Assembly (NCBI GenBank): GCA_922989275.2
Contig: OV277863.1
Coordinates: 49,520,999-49,584,998 of the forward strand
Reading direction: 5' to 3'
From: Gari tellinella
Taxonomy: Eukaryota; Mollusca; Bivalvia; Cardiida; Psammobiidae
Length of the DNA stretch: 64,000 nt
Below are positions 43,474-54,185 of the stretch, piece after piece. Under the pieces are notes generated by a model. That model did not search any database. It saw only the letters and a program-made list of their open reading frames with translations, and was not told the DNA's origin. Made by a program: the position numbers and the translations under genes. How positions within the stretch are numbered: the stretch's first letter is position 1; every line of letters begins with the position of its first letter.

Positions 43474-43685
43474 TTAACCCTTATTCTGCTGCACAGACGT
43501 CTGCTTTGACATTGTCGTCTGCAAAATGTGTTCAGTTTAGATTTATGCATTGTTTTAATTAAACAAACCTTAAGACGAGTGTCAAACAGTTTGGACCCAG
43601 ATGAGACGCCGCGTTACGCGGCGTCTTTTTAGATTCAAATAGTTTGTAAACTCCGTAAAGTTACGACCAGTAGGCACAGGGTTAA
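43474..43685. mobile_element. Family H element, complete
   Basis: TTAA at both edges (TTAACCCTTATTC and GCACAGGGTTAA). Hairpin core GACGCCGCGTTACGCGGCGT. Confidence 0.75.
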
Positions 43686-43739
43686 ACACTATGAGATCCA
43701 GTAACAACGTGTAAATATTATTCACGGTGGGTAAACGAT

Positions 43740-44095
43740 TAAAAAAACTACGGAGAATCTATACCTTGAGCTTGCTGAAAATGACTGTTTCAGCCTTGTC
43801 CGCTCTCTAACTCAAACACTTCTTTTTGGATCTTCACCAAACTTGCTACAAATGTTTATTAGTATAGAATCTAGGTCAGGTTCAATAACTAGCAAAATCG
43901 CATAAGGCATGTCTGAGTTATTGTCCTTGAATAATTAAAAAATGACTGTTTCAGCATTTTCTGCTCTCTAACACAAACACTTTTTATTGGATCTTCACGA
44001 AACTTGCTGACAACGTGTATTGGTATTAAATCTAGGTCAAGGAAAAAAATTGAATACAGTTGAATGAAAATCCTTCAAGAGGTAAGGGAGAAATG
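43740..44095 (-). repeat. 161-bp minisatellite, left inverted arm
   Basis: Two units with GGATCTTCACCAAACTTGCT and AATGACTGTTTCAGC at 160-bp spacing, in the opposite orientation to the array at 44880. Confidence 0.75.
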
Positions 44096-44106
44096 GAGTG
44101 GTCATT

Positions 44107-44690
44107 TACAGTGGTAAATACGCTATTCCTACCCACTCTACGCGTTTCTTACGCGTTCGTTAACCGTTCGTTAACCGTTCGTTAACCTTTCACTATGCGT
44201 TTATTATCCGTTTCGTTAAACGGCTTTCCTAGCCGTTTCTTTACGCGATTCTTTACGCGTTTAAAAGAGCCCGGATGAAATGGTCATCACTTAGCCGACG
44301 GACCCCTTAGCTTCAGCGGTTTACACACCCACTATATGACATGTGTATTACAGAACACTAGGTGGTATCGCCGATAACATTGCTATCTTTAATTGGCAAT
44401 ACACTGTTAATCTCCCGATATCTGAGTGGCATATGTATAGGCGGGTTACATAAATAGATTGGTTACAGGCGGTGGTCAGTGCCTGTCGATAAGATCCGAA
44501 ATCTCCGCGTGAAACGGATACCTGAAGTACCAATCGCAGCATCTCTGGTATAATCGTTTATTAACGCGTTTAAACGGGTTAAGATCGTTAGGCCTTAAGC
44601 GTTCGTTAACCGTTCGTTAACCGTTCACTATGCGTTTCTTACGCATAGATTAACGCGTAAATGGGTAGGAATAGTGTATTTACCACTGTA
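44107..44690. mobile_element. Family D element, 584-bp copy
   Basis: Intact ends CAGTGGTAAATACGCTATTC and GAATAGTGTATTTACCACTG, TA-flanked. It is an internal-deletion derivative of the 1.37-kb copy, reversed, sharing GGAGATTTCGGATCTTATCG (read on the minus strand). Confidence 0.85.
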
Positions 44691-44879
44691 TTACTTAACT
44701 TATTACCAACACGGCTAAGATGAAGCACATGCAACCATTGACCAAATATTTGGCTACAAATAGAATAAAAACTGGTCCTTTTAGAGAGTGGACAGGGCAA
44801 ATATAAGGATAAAATAGCAACATTTTAAAAATTAAAGAACCATAACTCCAACATGCCTACGGCGATTTGGGTATTTATA

Positions 44880-45780
44880 GAACTGGACCAAGATTTTATA
44901 CAAATATTATTTTCAGCAAATTTGGTGAAGATCCAATAAAAACTGTTTGAGTCAGAAAGCTGACAAGCCTGAAGTAGTCAATTTTAAGTCATTCAAGGGC
45001 AATAACTCCAACATGCCTTGTGCGATTTTTGGTAGTTAAGATGATTGACCTAGATTTATTATTAATAAACATTTTCAACAAGTTTGGTGAATATCTGTTA
45101 AAAACTGTATGTGTTAGAAAGCAAAAAAAATCTGAAATATTAATTTTTAATACTTAAAGGGCAAAAACTCAGACATGCCTTTTGCGATTTTAGTAGTATT
45201 CAAACCTAACCTTGATTTTATATAAATAAACTTTTTCAGCAAGTTTGGTGAAAATCAATAAAAAAAAGTATTTGTGTTAGAGAGCAAAAAATGGTGAAAC
45301 AGTCCTTTTTAATACATAAAGGGCAATAACTAAGATAATCCCTATGGGAATTTATTAATAATCACACTGGACCTAGATTTTATATAAATAAAGAATTTCA
45401 GCAAGTTTGGTGAAGATCTGAAGAAAACTCTTTGTGTTAGAGAGCAAAAAAGTCTGAAACAGCCATTTTTTATGAATAAACAGGCAATAACTTAGATATA
45501 ACTTATGCGATTTTAGTAGTAATCAAACTGAACCTTGATTTTATATCAATAAACATTTTCAGAAAGTTTGGTGAAGATCCAATATAACGTTTTTGTGTTA
45601 GAGAGCAAAACTTGCTGAAAACAGTCATTTTTTAATACATAAAGGGCAATAACTCAGATATGCCACATACGATTTTAGTAATAATCAAACTAGACCTAAA
45701 TTTTATATGAATAAATATTTTCAGCATGTTTGGTGAATATCCGATAAACGCTGTTTGTTTTAGAGTGCAAAAATGACTGA
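44880..45780 (+). repeat. 161-bp minisatellite, right arm
   Basis: Six units; TTTGGTGAA recurs at 44921, 45082, 45242, 45403, 45565 and 45728. Each unit contains GTGTTAGAGAGCAAAA and GGGCAATAACTCAGA-like phrases. Confidence 0.85.
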
Positions 45781-45944
45781 AATGTAAGCCAAGTGACGCT
45801 TAGCACGATAAGGAATGATACTGTGGACTGTAGTATTAGCGCAATGAATATCACACAGTTTGGACCCTGATCAGACATCGAGTTACTCGAAACTGTTTGC
45901 AGGTCGACTGTTGTCACTTGTGATGGCGAAACTTTTGATTAAAA

Positions 45945-46119
45945 TGGACAAGCCGTTATTTTTTCACATTAAAAGCATTAGATTTTACACTAAAAATGTT
46001 ATTATTTCCGATGCAAACAGTTTTGAGCCAGATCGTAGTAATCTGACAACTATTACATAATGCTACAGTATATACCAATCACTTTTTTTAAAAGTTTTGT
46101 CTAAAGTCCTTTTCCTACA
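45945..46119. mobile_element. Family A element, left part
   Basis: GGACAAGCCGTTATTTTTTC through GCAAACAGTTTTGAGCCAGA. The remaining right end appears at 46535-46587, separated by a LINE fragment. Confidence 0.5.
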
Positions 46120-46530
46120 TGTACCTAGGTTGCAGCGTGCCAACTTTGAATGTTTTTAAGACAGCTTTTAAAAGGCATCTTCTTTTAACATGAGGTTTAT
46201 GTTGATAAACATCATTTTTATTTATTTCAGTACCCCTTTATCTGATAACTAGTATATTGCATTTATTTTCTTTAATATTTCTTAAAATACACTGTATTCA
46301 TAATTTAACTGTGTTAACAAACTCACGCCACTCTATGTCAGTACCATCATGTATAAGGACCACAATGGAAATAAGGGATTTCCCTTTTTTGTGTTATCCA
46401 TAGTGTATGGTGTGACTGTCATGGTCCATTATTTCATTCATGTACTATTTATCTATTTTACAATGTTTGTAAAAATGTCTTACCATGTATTGTTACATTT
46501 TATGCTGAAATAAATCTATCAATCTATATA
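46120..46530 (+). mobile_element. LINE 3' fragment, 5'-truncated
   Basis: The last codons of a reverse-transcriptase ORF are visible (VPTLNVFKTAFKRHLLLT then TGA at about 46189), followed by an untranslated tail. The end is TTATGCTGAAATAAATCTAT with an ATCAATCTAT repeat, typical of LINE 3' termini with a short tandem tail. Confidence 0.7.
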
Positions 46531-46534
46531 AAAG

Positions 46535-46587
46535 ACTAGTTTTAACGTAAATGCGTTTATTGGGAAAGAATGCGTCTTTCCACTGTA
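46535..46587. mobile_element. Family A right end
   Basis: CTAGTTTTAACGTAAATGCG to TCTTTCCACTGTA. Probably the other half of the copy at 45945, split by the LINE. Confidence 0.6.
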
Positions 46588-47306
46588 ACAATGGTGAGTT
46601 TGTAAAGAGGAATAACATAAAACAGTGGAAAGGTCGTAATTTACGACCTCGTCCAAACAATTTAGGCAACAAAGCATTCTACCATTTATGCTGAAGTTCA
46701 AGCAAATGATGTTCGAGTTAAAACAGAACAGACAGACTGACTGCTCAACGGACGGGCTACGTCATGCCATGATATGGCCACTTTAAACGAGTCTATAAAA
46801 CAGCTAAGAAAACCTTTGCTTGAAACAATTGAGTTCAATCACATGTAGCATTCATTCATACATATACGCTCGTATGTAACGTTACTTTTCCCACTATGTA
46901 TTTCGCGATATTTCTTATGCTGTTTTAACCATTGTCTCGAAATATTATTTACTAACATAACCCTTTACTCAAAAGCTTGTTTCAATATTTAAGAAAGGTG
47001 GTTAACATTTTAAACTTTACTTTTTACATCGATTACGAAACAAGTTATTGCATTTTTATACAAATCATTCTCAATTGCTCGAATGTGGGCGTATCGTTTA
47101 TGGACATTGCAGTGGGATCAAACTTGAGTGTTCGTAAACAAACTTCTACGTGTTCGGACGGAAGACAAATGTACCCTATGACATATTGCCTGGCCCCTTA
47201 ATCGAACACAGGACGGCATTAGCAAGAATCCGGTGTGCTGCTAACTGCGTCACACCAAATGAAACCTAAAAGGTCATTTAGGAGGGTTCTGCTTTAATTT
47301 TAGCCT
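46588..47306. other. No recognised feature
   Basis: No exon recognised. A lone ATAACCCTTTACTC near 46959 may be an isolated TTAA-element end. Confidence 0.4.
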
Positions 47307-47557
47307 TAACCCATTACCTCTTAGCCTATTTCTTGACTCGAAAACAGATGACCACTTAAAGCAGGTTGAAAGTAAAGCAGAATAAGCCTTAAGGCACATT
47401 CTGCTTTACTTTCAGCCTGCTTTAAGCTACCATCTTCTAGGATATGGAAAATATTTCTTTTGGTACATATTCTTTGCTGTATAAACTGGAACTTTTTTCT
47501 TCAGTGGAGGAATAAGTAAGAGGCGTAAAAAGGCGTTTTTAAGGGGTAATGGGTAAA
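47307..47557. mobile_element. Family B element, complete
   Basis: Left TTAACCCATTACC and right GGGGTAATGGGTAAAA (TTAA mutated). Hairpin intact around CCTTAAGG. Confidence 0.75.
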
Positions 47558-47762
47558 ATAAGCATCCACCTGTCAGTTTGGATTGCAAACCATTCCTCTT
47601 CTACAGGGCATGACACATGCAAGTGTATGAAAGAACGTTTCTATCATATTGTATAAGTAAATGAGCTACAGTGCGCTTCTGGTCACCTGTCTTCACAAAT
47701 ACAAACAGGTTTAGGGACAGTGCGTTAAGACAGTATGACTAAGAACATGAATATTAATCAGT

Positions 47763-47874
47763 TACAAATACAATTTACTCGTACTAGTACATGAAAACTG
47801 CAACAACTGGTAATGCGCTATCTTTACAAATAAAGCATTTGCTCTATAAACAATATTTTCCATTGCAAAAAGTA
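47763..47874 (+). repeat. 112-bp direct repeat, left copy
   Basis: Begins TACAAATACAATTTACTCGT and ends AAAAAGTA. It repeats with about four differences at 48121-48232, exactly flanking a family A element. Confidence 0.85.
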
Positions 47875-48122
47875 CAGTGGGGAATCTGTTATTCTTTCCC
47901 AATAAACGCGTTTACGCTAAAACTATTATTTGCAGTGCAAACAGTTTGGAGCCAGATCAGACGCCGGGTAACCCGGCGTCTGATCAGGCTCCAAACTGTT
48001 TGCCACCACGATAAACATGAAATATCAGAATTGTCCAAATGTTGTTCTTTTCTACGTTTTAGTGTTTTGCGTTTGCGTACGTTTGCGTTTAAACGGGAAA
48101 GAATAACAGATTCTCCACTGTA
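47873..48122. mobile_element. Family A element between 112-bp direct repeats
   Basis: Complete AATCTGTTATTC-subtype element with perfect hairpin. Coordinates include the TA on each side. Confidence 0.92.
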
Positions 48123-48232
48123 CAAATACAATTTACTCGTACTAGTACACGAAAACTGCAACAACTGGTAATGCGCTATCTTTACAAATAAAGCATTTGC
48201 TCTATAAACAATATTTTTCATTGCACAAAGTA
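48121..48232 (+). repeat. 112-bp direct repeat, right copy
   Basis: Same length as the left copy and also bounded by TA at both ends. Confidence 0.85.
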
Positions 48233-48344
48233 GTGTGCCTGATCGTTTGACTCAAATCTGTTTTCCACTCAGATTAAATTATAAGTCAGAATTTTAAATA
48301 AAGCTGTTATTTTTAACATTGTATTACATTGCGTTTACATTTGC

Positions 48345-48690
48345 AGTACTCCTTCTCTACAACGACCCTCCGAAAAACGATGCGTGCTGCTGTGCCCCAA
48401 ACAAGACATTTATATATAACACTTTCACCGATGCAATATCGTGCGCTTACAATCTACGTCTGCTGTTTATTTTCAAAGTTACATATTGGACATTTTGACA
48501 AGGAAACAGAAATATGAGTGACAAACAGTTTTGAACCCAGATTAGACGCCGCGTCTGGTCTGGGTTCAAAACTGTTCGCAATAATTAGCCAAGTCTTATT
48601 CAGCAGTCTTAGTGTATTAATATTCCCTCCCTATAACAACTCCATCCGAACTATACACACATTGCTGTTGTTGTAGAGGGGAACACCGTA
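48345..48690. mobile_element. Family C element nested in family A
   Basis: Ends CAGTACTCCTTCTCTACAAC and GTTGTAGAGGGGAACACCG. Surrounding sequence before (TTGCGTTTACATTTG) and after (TTTAAACAAGAAATTATAAC) is family A interior. Confidence 0.6.
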
Positions 48691-49401
48691 GTCTTGTTTA
48701 AACAAGAAATTATAACGTTTTTCTAGTCTACATGTACGTAACTGAGCTACATATTTGAACCCAAGCTACAAACGAAATTGCATTCACATATATGAAAGGA
48801 TCGTTAAGCATTTAAACAGACTGCTCAAAATAAGGTTTGAACATATTGATCCGTCTCTACTAAATCCAGTAATACATGTAGCTTTTGTTCACTGAAGTAG
48901 ACATAAGCAATTATTACACATTGCTATGAGTTATGTTTAAATTTCACAAATACCAAAATGTAATATTTTGCATATTTTTACATCTATCCAAATACATTAC
49001 TGCCACTCTATGATATTGCTTTTTTTTTAGCTATGCGACATTCTTTTGCTATGCGACATTTTTTGGAATGTCATATGGGGGCAAGTAACTCTAAAGTTTC
49101 TTGATCTCTTTCACTATATGACATTGCTGTCTGAGCTATGCGATACTATTACATGTATGCTATGTGACATTCTTTGGAGCTTTTTTGTTTCTGGCTAAAT
49201 GTTCAACATATGTTGCTACCGTTCATGATAACTAAAATGACAGACATCTCGTTAATGACTTGTTTAGATCCCTTTAGAGAAATACTTAAAGCAAAGTTGA
49301 TAGCTCTTTCTGTTTTGTGACGTTTTGATGTTTATGTCAGTATACACTGTGGTTGATAACGAGTGCTGAACAGTTTGAATCGTGCTTTTCAGAGGCTGAG
49401 A
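48691..49401. other. Unassigned, with a recurring CTATGCGACATT motif
   Basis: CTATGCGACATTCTTTTG and variants recur about five times between 48995 and 49165. No other feature. Confidence 0.4.
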
Positions 49402-49601
49402 TACAGTTGAGGCATTATTATGTCCCGTTTAAACGCAAACGAGATAGCGTTGAAAAGGGCAAAAATTGGATTATTCTGACTATTAGTTTTGCTCTGAGTG
49501 GATTACCCGGGGTCTGATCTAGCTCTAAACTGTTTGTAGTTGTATTCATAGTTTTAGCGTAAACGCTTTTATTAGGAAAGAATAACGTCTTCTCCACTGT
49601 A
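49402..49601. mobile_element. Family A element, left hairpin arm deleted
   Basis: Ends CAGTTGAGGCATTATTATG and ACGTCTTCTCCACTG. Confidence 0.7.
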
Positions 49602-49944
49602 CCCTGATGAAGCTGAAAACTGTGTTAAAGTGCCACTTGTGTATAACTGTTGAAATGAAGGGATTAACTTTTAAAAACTTAAAATCACTTCAACAGTATA
49701 GCGTTGTGTTGATAATCCTTATTACAAACAGCTTGTAGTATCATATTAAATTTCTGTTATAAAGAACAATAGATTTATTAAAGTTTCGCTCAATACTTCG
49801 CCTCGTATTAAACTTTCGCTCAATATTTCGCCTCGTATTGCGGTGTCTGATCAGGGTCATTTTTTTAAATGTATCAGGACGGGTTAATCGGTTAAAATGC
49901 TTTTTTAACAAATAGAATAAATTGCTAACAATTGTATACCTGAC

Positions 49945-50090
49945 TGTTGCAAACGTTACACTGCGTCTGATCTGAATTAAGGCTGTTTACTAATGTAAGC
50001 CAAGTTTTAATTTTCCATCCCTATGAACAACGCACACACTCTTTGGCTCCCATTGGGTATTGTTGTAGAGAGGGAGCAATTTGCGGAGTC
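49945..50090. mobile_element. Family C element, right part
   Basis: AATGTAAGCCAAGTTTTAA to CCATTGGGTATTGTTGTAGA, then GAGGGAGCA. Confidence 0.5.
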
Positions 50091-50479
50091 CCATCAGGGT
50101 CTGAGCTGTTTGATATCGTGTATTTTAGTGGACGATGGGATTAATTGGTCAACCACAGAACATTATTGGACAAAAATTAAATGCTTACAAAACAACAATT
50201 AAAAGTAAGTATTATATCATGATCTGATGGATTAAAGTATTTGATTAACGTTTAAATTCAGTCACTCTAAAACTATTTGATTTATATTATTATTTGTAGG
50301 ATTAAGGATTAAAACGTTCAGATTAACTATACCGAACCTAAAAGTTATGGGGTTAAGATATAAATGTTATAGTTGTTCAAATTCATATGTCATCCGTTTG
50401 TCTTGCATTAAAACCTATCTATAACAATCACTAGAAACAAGCCTAAATTGCAGTAACACCAGTCTAGTACGATCACTAA

Positions 50480-50730
50480 TACAGTGGAGAAACCGTTATT
50501 CTTTCCCAATAAATGCGTTTACGCTAAAACTATTATTTCCAATACAAACAGTTTGGAGCCAGAACAGACGCCGGGTAACCCGGCGTCTGACCAGGCTCCA
50601 AACTGTTTGTCACTCAGATTAATATGAATATTCATAATTGTCGAAAAGTTGTCTTTTTCTACGTTTTATTGCAATGCGTTTGCGTTTCGTTTGCGTTTAA
50701 ACGGGAAAGAATAACGTTTTCTCCACTGTA
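50480..50730. mobile_element. Family A element, complete
   Basis: AACCGTTATTC/AACGTTTTCTCC subtype; the hairpin has one mutation (CCAGAACAGACGCC). Confidence 0.9.
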
Positions 50731-50737
50731 TCTGTTA

Positions 50738-50885
50738 CATGTAATTATCAGATGTTTTAGGCAGGTGTCTACTTATAGCAATGTGGATGTAAAACAGAAA
50801 TAACGTTCACATTGCTTAAGCTTTCTCGTGCCTTTTATGCAATTATCCTTATTTTAAGTGGTCGTGATAGAAAGGCTTGACTGTA
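50738..50885. mobile_element. Family L element, diverged
   Basis: AGCAATGTGGATGTAAAACA to GTCGTGATAGAAAGGCTTGA then CTGTA. Confidence 0.45.
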
Positions 50886-50973
50886 TTTATAAGAGATATG
50901 TAACATATTAAAGCAAGGTGAACGTAAAACAGACATATCCTTTAGGGGATTTCTGTTTCATTTTCACCTCGAT

Positions 50974-51223
50974 TTAACCCTTTCCCTTATAGAAGCGACT
51001 TTTAGCACATGCATTTTATTCATCCGCTGAAGAAAATAGTTCCAATATAAACCGTAATGAATATGTCATATTTAATACGTTCTATATTCTAGCTGGTAAA
51101 AGCTTAACGCATGCTGAAAGTAAAGCAGAATGCGCCATATGGCGCATTCTGCTTTTCTTTCAACCTGCTTTAAGTAGTCACCTATTTTCAAAACTATAAA
51201 CAGGCTATGGGGTAATGGGTTAA
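50974..51223. mobile_element. Family B element, complete
   Basis: TTAA-flanked, CCCTTTCCCTTATAG to GGGGTAATGGG. Hairpin centre GCAGAATGCGCCATATGGCG. Confidence 0.85.
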
Positions 51224-51236
51224 GCAACCACCTACC

Positions 51237-51460
51237 TTAACCCATTGACTATCAATTACTATCAATGACGCAAAAAGGCGCCTTTGCAAAGAGTTTCGAT
51301 CCTGGTCAGATACCGCGAAACACGGCGTCAGATCAATATACAAACTGTTTGATACTTTTTCGAAATTTTGTCAATCATACTGCCTTAAATCTTACTTTGA
51401 AACGATAGTGCAGACGATAATATTTGAAATTTTAGCCACGAAAGTGTTACACACGCTCAT
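51237..51460. mobile_element. Family H element
   Basis: TTAACCCATTGACTATC to GAAAGTGTTA. Diverged hairpin ATCCTGGTCAGATACCGCG. Starts 13 bp after the preceding TTAA element. Confidence 0.6.
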
Positions 51461-51641
51461 GTAATAATTAACACAATTTAGTGGACGTGCTAGAGTGGTT
51501 TGACTGTATTTGATTTCTCATGATTTTCTTATTTCTAAATACACCGAAAAAAAACCAACATCGAGTTTAGATATAACTCGATGACCCGAGATCGCTTTAG
51601 TCGAACTTAAGTAATTGGAATTCAACTGCAAAAATGCGGGG

Positions 51642-51893
51642 TACAGTGGAGAAAACGTTATTCTTTCCCGTTTAAACGCAAACGAAACGCAAACGCAAAA
51701 CGCTGAAATGTAGGAAATAACCATTTTTTGACATTTCTAAGTATTGTTTTATAATCGGAGGGGTAATCAGTTTGGAGCCTGATCAGACGCCGGGTTACCC
51801 GGCGTCTGATCTGGCTCCAAACTGTTTGCAATGGAAATAACAGTTTTAGAGTAAACGCGTTTATTGGGAAAGAATAAAAGTTTCTCAACTGTA
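51642..51893. mobile_element. Family A element between 32-bp direct repeats
   Basis: Complete element. The flanking 32 bp, TAATTGGA.TTCAACTGC onward (51612-51643 and 51892-51923), are duplicated with one mismatch and are bounded by TA at both ends. Confidence 0.9.
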
Positions 51894-51988
51894 ATTGGAA
51901 GTCAACTGCAAAAATGCGGGGTAATTCGACATTATATATTTCGAGGTTCGAAGCTTGACTGTCGTGCAAACTCATATAAAAAACCATT

Positions 51989-52342
51989 TACAGTGAAGAA
52001 TCTTTTATCCTTTCCCAATAAACGCGTTTACGCTAAAACTATTATTTACAGTGCAAACAGTTTGGAGCCAGATCAGACGCCGGGTAACCCGGCATCTGAT
52101 CAGGCTCCAAACTGTTTGCCGTTTAAACGCAAACGTACGCAAACGCAAAGCACTAAAACGTAGAAAAGAACAACTTTTGGACAATTCTGATATTTCATGT
52201 TTATCGTGGTGGCAAATAGTTTGGAGCCTGATCAGACGCCGGGTTACCCGGCGTCTGATTTGGCTCCAAACTGTTTGTATTGGAAATAATAGTTTTAGCG
52301 TAAACGCGTTTATTGGGAAAGAATAACAGATTATCCACTGTA
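51989..52342. mobile_element. Chimeric family A element with two hairpins
   Basis: One element's left end and hairpin are fused, at GTTTGCC/GTTTAAACGC, to the interior of a second element that supplies another hairpin and the right end. At 354 bp it is longer than the usual 250 bp. Confidence 0.8.
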
Positions 52343-52830
52343 GTTAGGGCTCAATGTGTTAAGGCAGGCTAAAGAATACTACCAATCTGCTTTACGTCCC
52401 TACGTGTACATGTACATGTACCATAAACGAATCCTCTTATGAATAGTCAAAATATCCTATCCACATATCTCATACTCAACATTACAGTATACCTACCAAC
52501 TCTATACTTACCTCACTACTACCAGTATAATTACATTGAATTTAAAACTTGTGTAAAAAATATAAAAAAAAATATGTCTAAATGACACTTTATTCCTCCT
52601 ACGAAAATATCTTCTTCCTCCAAACTGTGCTCATGTGTTTGCTATTACCAGTATATTGTTAAGGCTATGAATATATGAACATTTTATGCCTAATAAAATA
52701 TTCTGTATTCTGTATTCTGAATAGTCAAAATAGGAGCTTGTGTCATAGTTATAACCTTTTTTGAGCGCTATATAACGCGGCGAACAGATGTTATGTTTTA
52801 TTTTAAATAGAATTGAAAAGATAAGTGGCC
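52343..52830. other. No recognised feature
   Basis: AT-rich; no ORF of note or repeat termini. Confidence 0.4.
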
Positions 52831-52838
52831 GTTCCTGG

Positions 52839-52912
52839 CCAATCCCCTTGCTTAACCCCGCCCGGATAAGCTGTATAAATGGCAGGAATTCCCATTCAAT
52901 CTCCACTTCTCA
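52839..52912 (+). promoter_or_regulatory. CCAAT / GC-box / TATA core promoter
   Basis: CCAAT at 52839-52843, an Sp1-type CCCCGCCC at 52856-52863, TATAAAT at 52874-52880, and an initiator CCACTTC whose A is at 52905, 31 bp downstream of the TATA T. Order and spacing match a textbook pol II promoter. Confidence 0.6.
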
Positions 52913-52970
52913 CTCCAGCGACTATAACGGACTACATGTAGTGGGATACTCCGCTTTCAAGCACCAGCAG
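52905..52970 (+). other. Candidate first exon, non-coding
   Basis: From the predicted start to a CAG/GTAAAC donor at 52971. It contains one ATG followed at once by TAG (52936-52941), a start-stop minimal upstream ORF. The downstream exons are not identified. Confidence 0.4.
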
Positions 52971-52988
52971 GTAAACCTTTCGCTTTTA

Positions 52989-53066
52989 ATGATGTTATTA
53001 TTAATACTTTTGATAGTGTTGTTGGCTATACAGTTGGGAATGTATTTATTTCTCACGTTGAAATGA
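52989..53066 (+). CDS. Possible membrane micropeptide (if the intron is retained)
   Basis: If the transcript is not spliced at 52971, the next ATG encodes 25 residues, MMLLLILLIVLLAIQLG and so on to a final lysine. It would be a single hydrophobic segment. It could equally be meaningless intron sequence. No homologue is recognised. Confidence 0.12.
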   Translation: MMLLLILLIVLLAIQLGMYLFLTLK

Positions 53067-53103
53067 GTTTTACTCTTTCATTGCCATAGGTAACTATGAT
53101 TGA

Positions 53104-53178
53104 TTTTGCAAATAGTTTGGATCCTGATCAGACGCCGCGTCACGCGGCGTCTGATCAGGATTCAAACTGTTTGGCAGT
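53104..53178. repeat. H-type hairpin, near perfect
   Basis: GCAAATAGTTTGGATCCTGA and its reverse around GACGCCGCGTCACGCGGCGT. An AAGGGTTAA about 140 bp downstream may be the element's right end. Confidence 0.7.
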
Positions 53179-53701
53179 CTAAACGAAACTTCTTTAGTCA
53201 GAACTTTAAAACAAATTAAACACAAATACATAAAATTAAAAAAAACAAAACAGGTTTTAGCCGGCGATATTTGGTCAGCCAAATAGTTAAAAGGGATTGT
53301 TTAATATTGTGATGGAAGGGTTAAATGTAGCTACACACAATGCAATAAGATGTAAAAAATGGCAGTTGTTGAAAATGTCGACGATTTATTTTACACAAAT
53401 TAGTGGCAAACATTTTAACATAAGAATCTCAGCGATTAATCTAGCTCCAATCTGTTTGTAGCTGACGTTTGTTCTTTAAGTACATATACAAACGCGTTAA
53501 TTTGGAAATAATTTATTAAAACAATATTTTATTTAAAGAGAATGATAGAGCAATAGGCGTGGCCTACATTGCAAATACAACCACGGTATTAAGAATTCTC
53601 ACGTATATATAATACTCAAAATGACAAATGAAAATGCGTGTACTGTACTTGTATTATAGAGTAAAGAGTCGTACGTTATACATGTATGTAAGTTCACATC
53701 A

Positions 53702-53984
53702 TACAGTGGAGAATCTGTTATTCTTTCCCGTTTAAACGCAAACGTACGCAAACGCAAAGCACTAAAACGTAGAAAAGTACAACTTTTGGACAATTCTGAT
53801 AATTCATGTTTATCTTGGTGGCAAACAGTTTGGAGCCTGATCAGACGCCGGGTTACCCAGCGTCTTATCAGGCTCAAAACTGTTTGCCATACATATTTGA
53901 AAAAAATATAGTTTGCATTTTAGTGCATTGTGTTTGCGTTTCGTTTGCGTATTAACGGGAAAGAATAAGGTCTTCTACACTGTA
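53702..53984. mobile_element. Chimeric family A element
   Basis: Left part of AATCTGTTATTC subtype, right part of GTATTAACGGGAAAGAATAA subtype, joined across the hairpin. Ends CAGTGGAGAATC and GTCTTCTACACTG. Confidence 0.75.
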
Positions 53985-54185
53985 AGATTTTCGATTCTCG
54001 ACAAAAATGACGATTCTTACTATGAGTGTAACATAACCTGTTTAGACGCTGACCTATTAGGCGTCCTATCTGGATCCAAACTGTTTGCTATGGACATTTA
54101 ATCCCATTGTTCGAGTTCAAACGCGTTAGGTGGGAATACATGTTTAAAACCTGTATTAGAAAACCAGAGCGCTTGGCTAAGCTGT

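Noticed and set aside
52051..52326. Recurrent 60-160 codon ORFs with SQIRRRVTRRLIRLQTVC-like text, seen here and at many other places
   Set aside because: They translate the hairpin and termini of family A elements and occur on both strands of the same copies. They are not genes.
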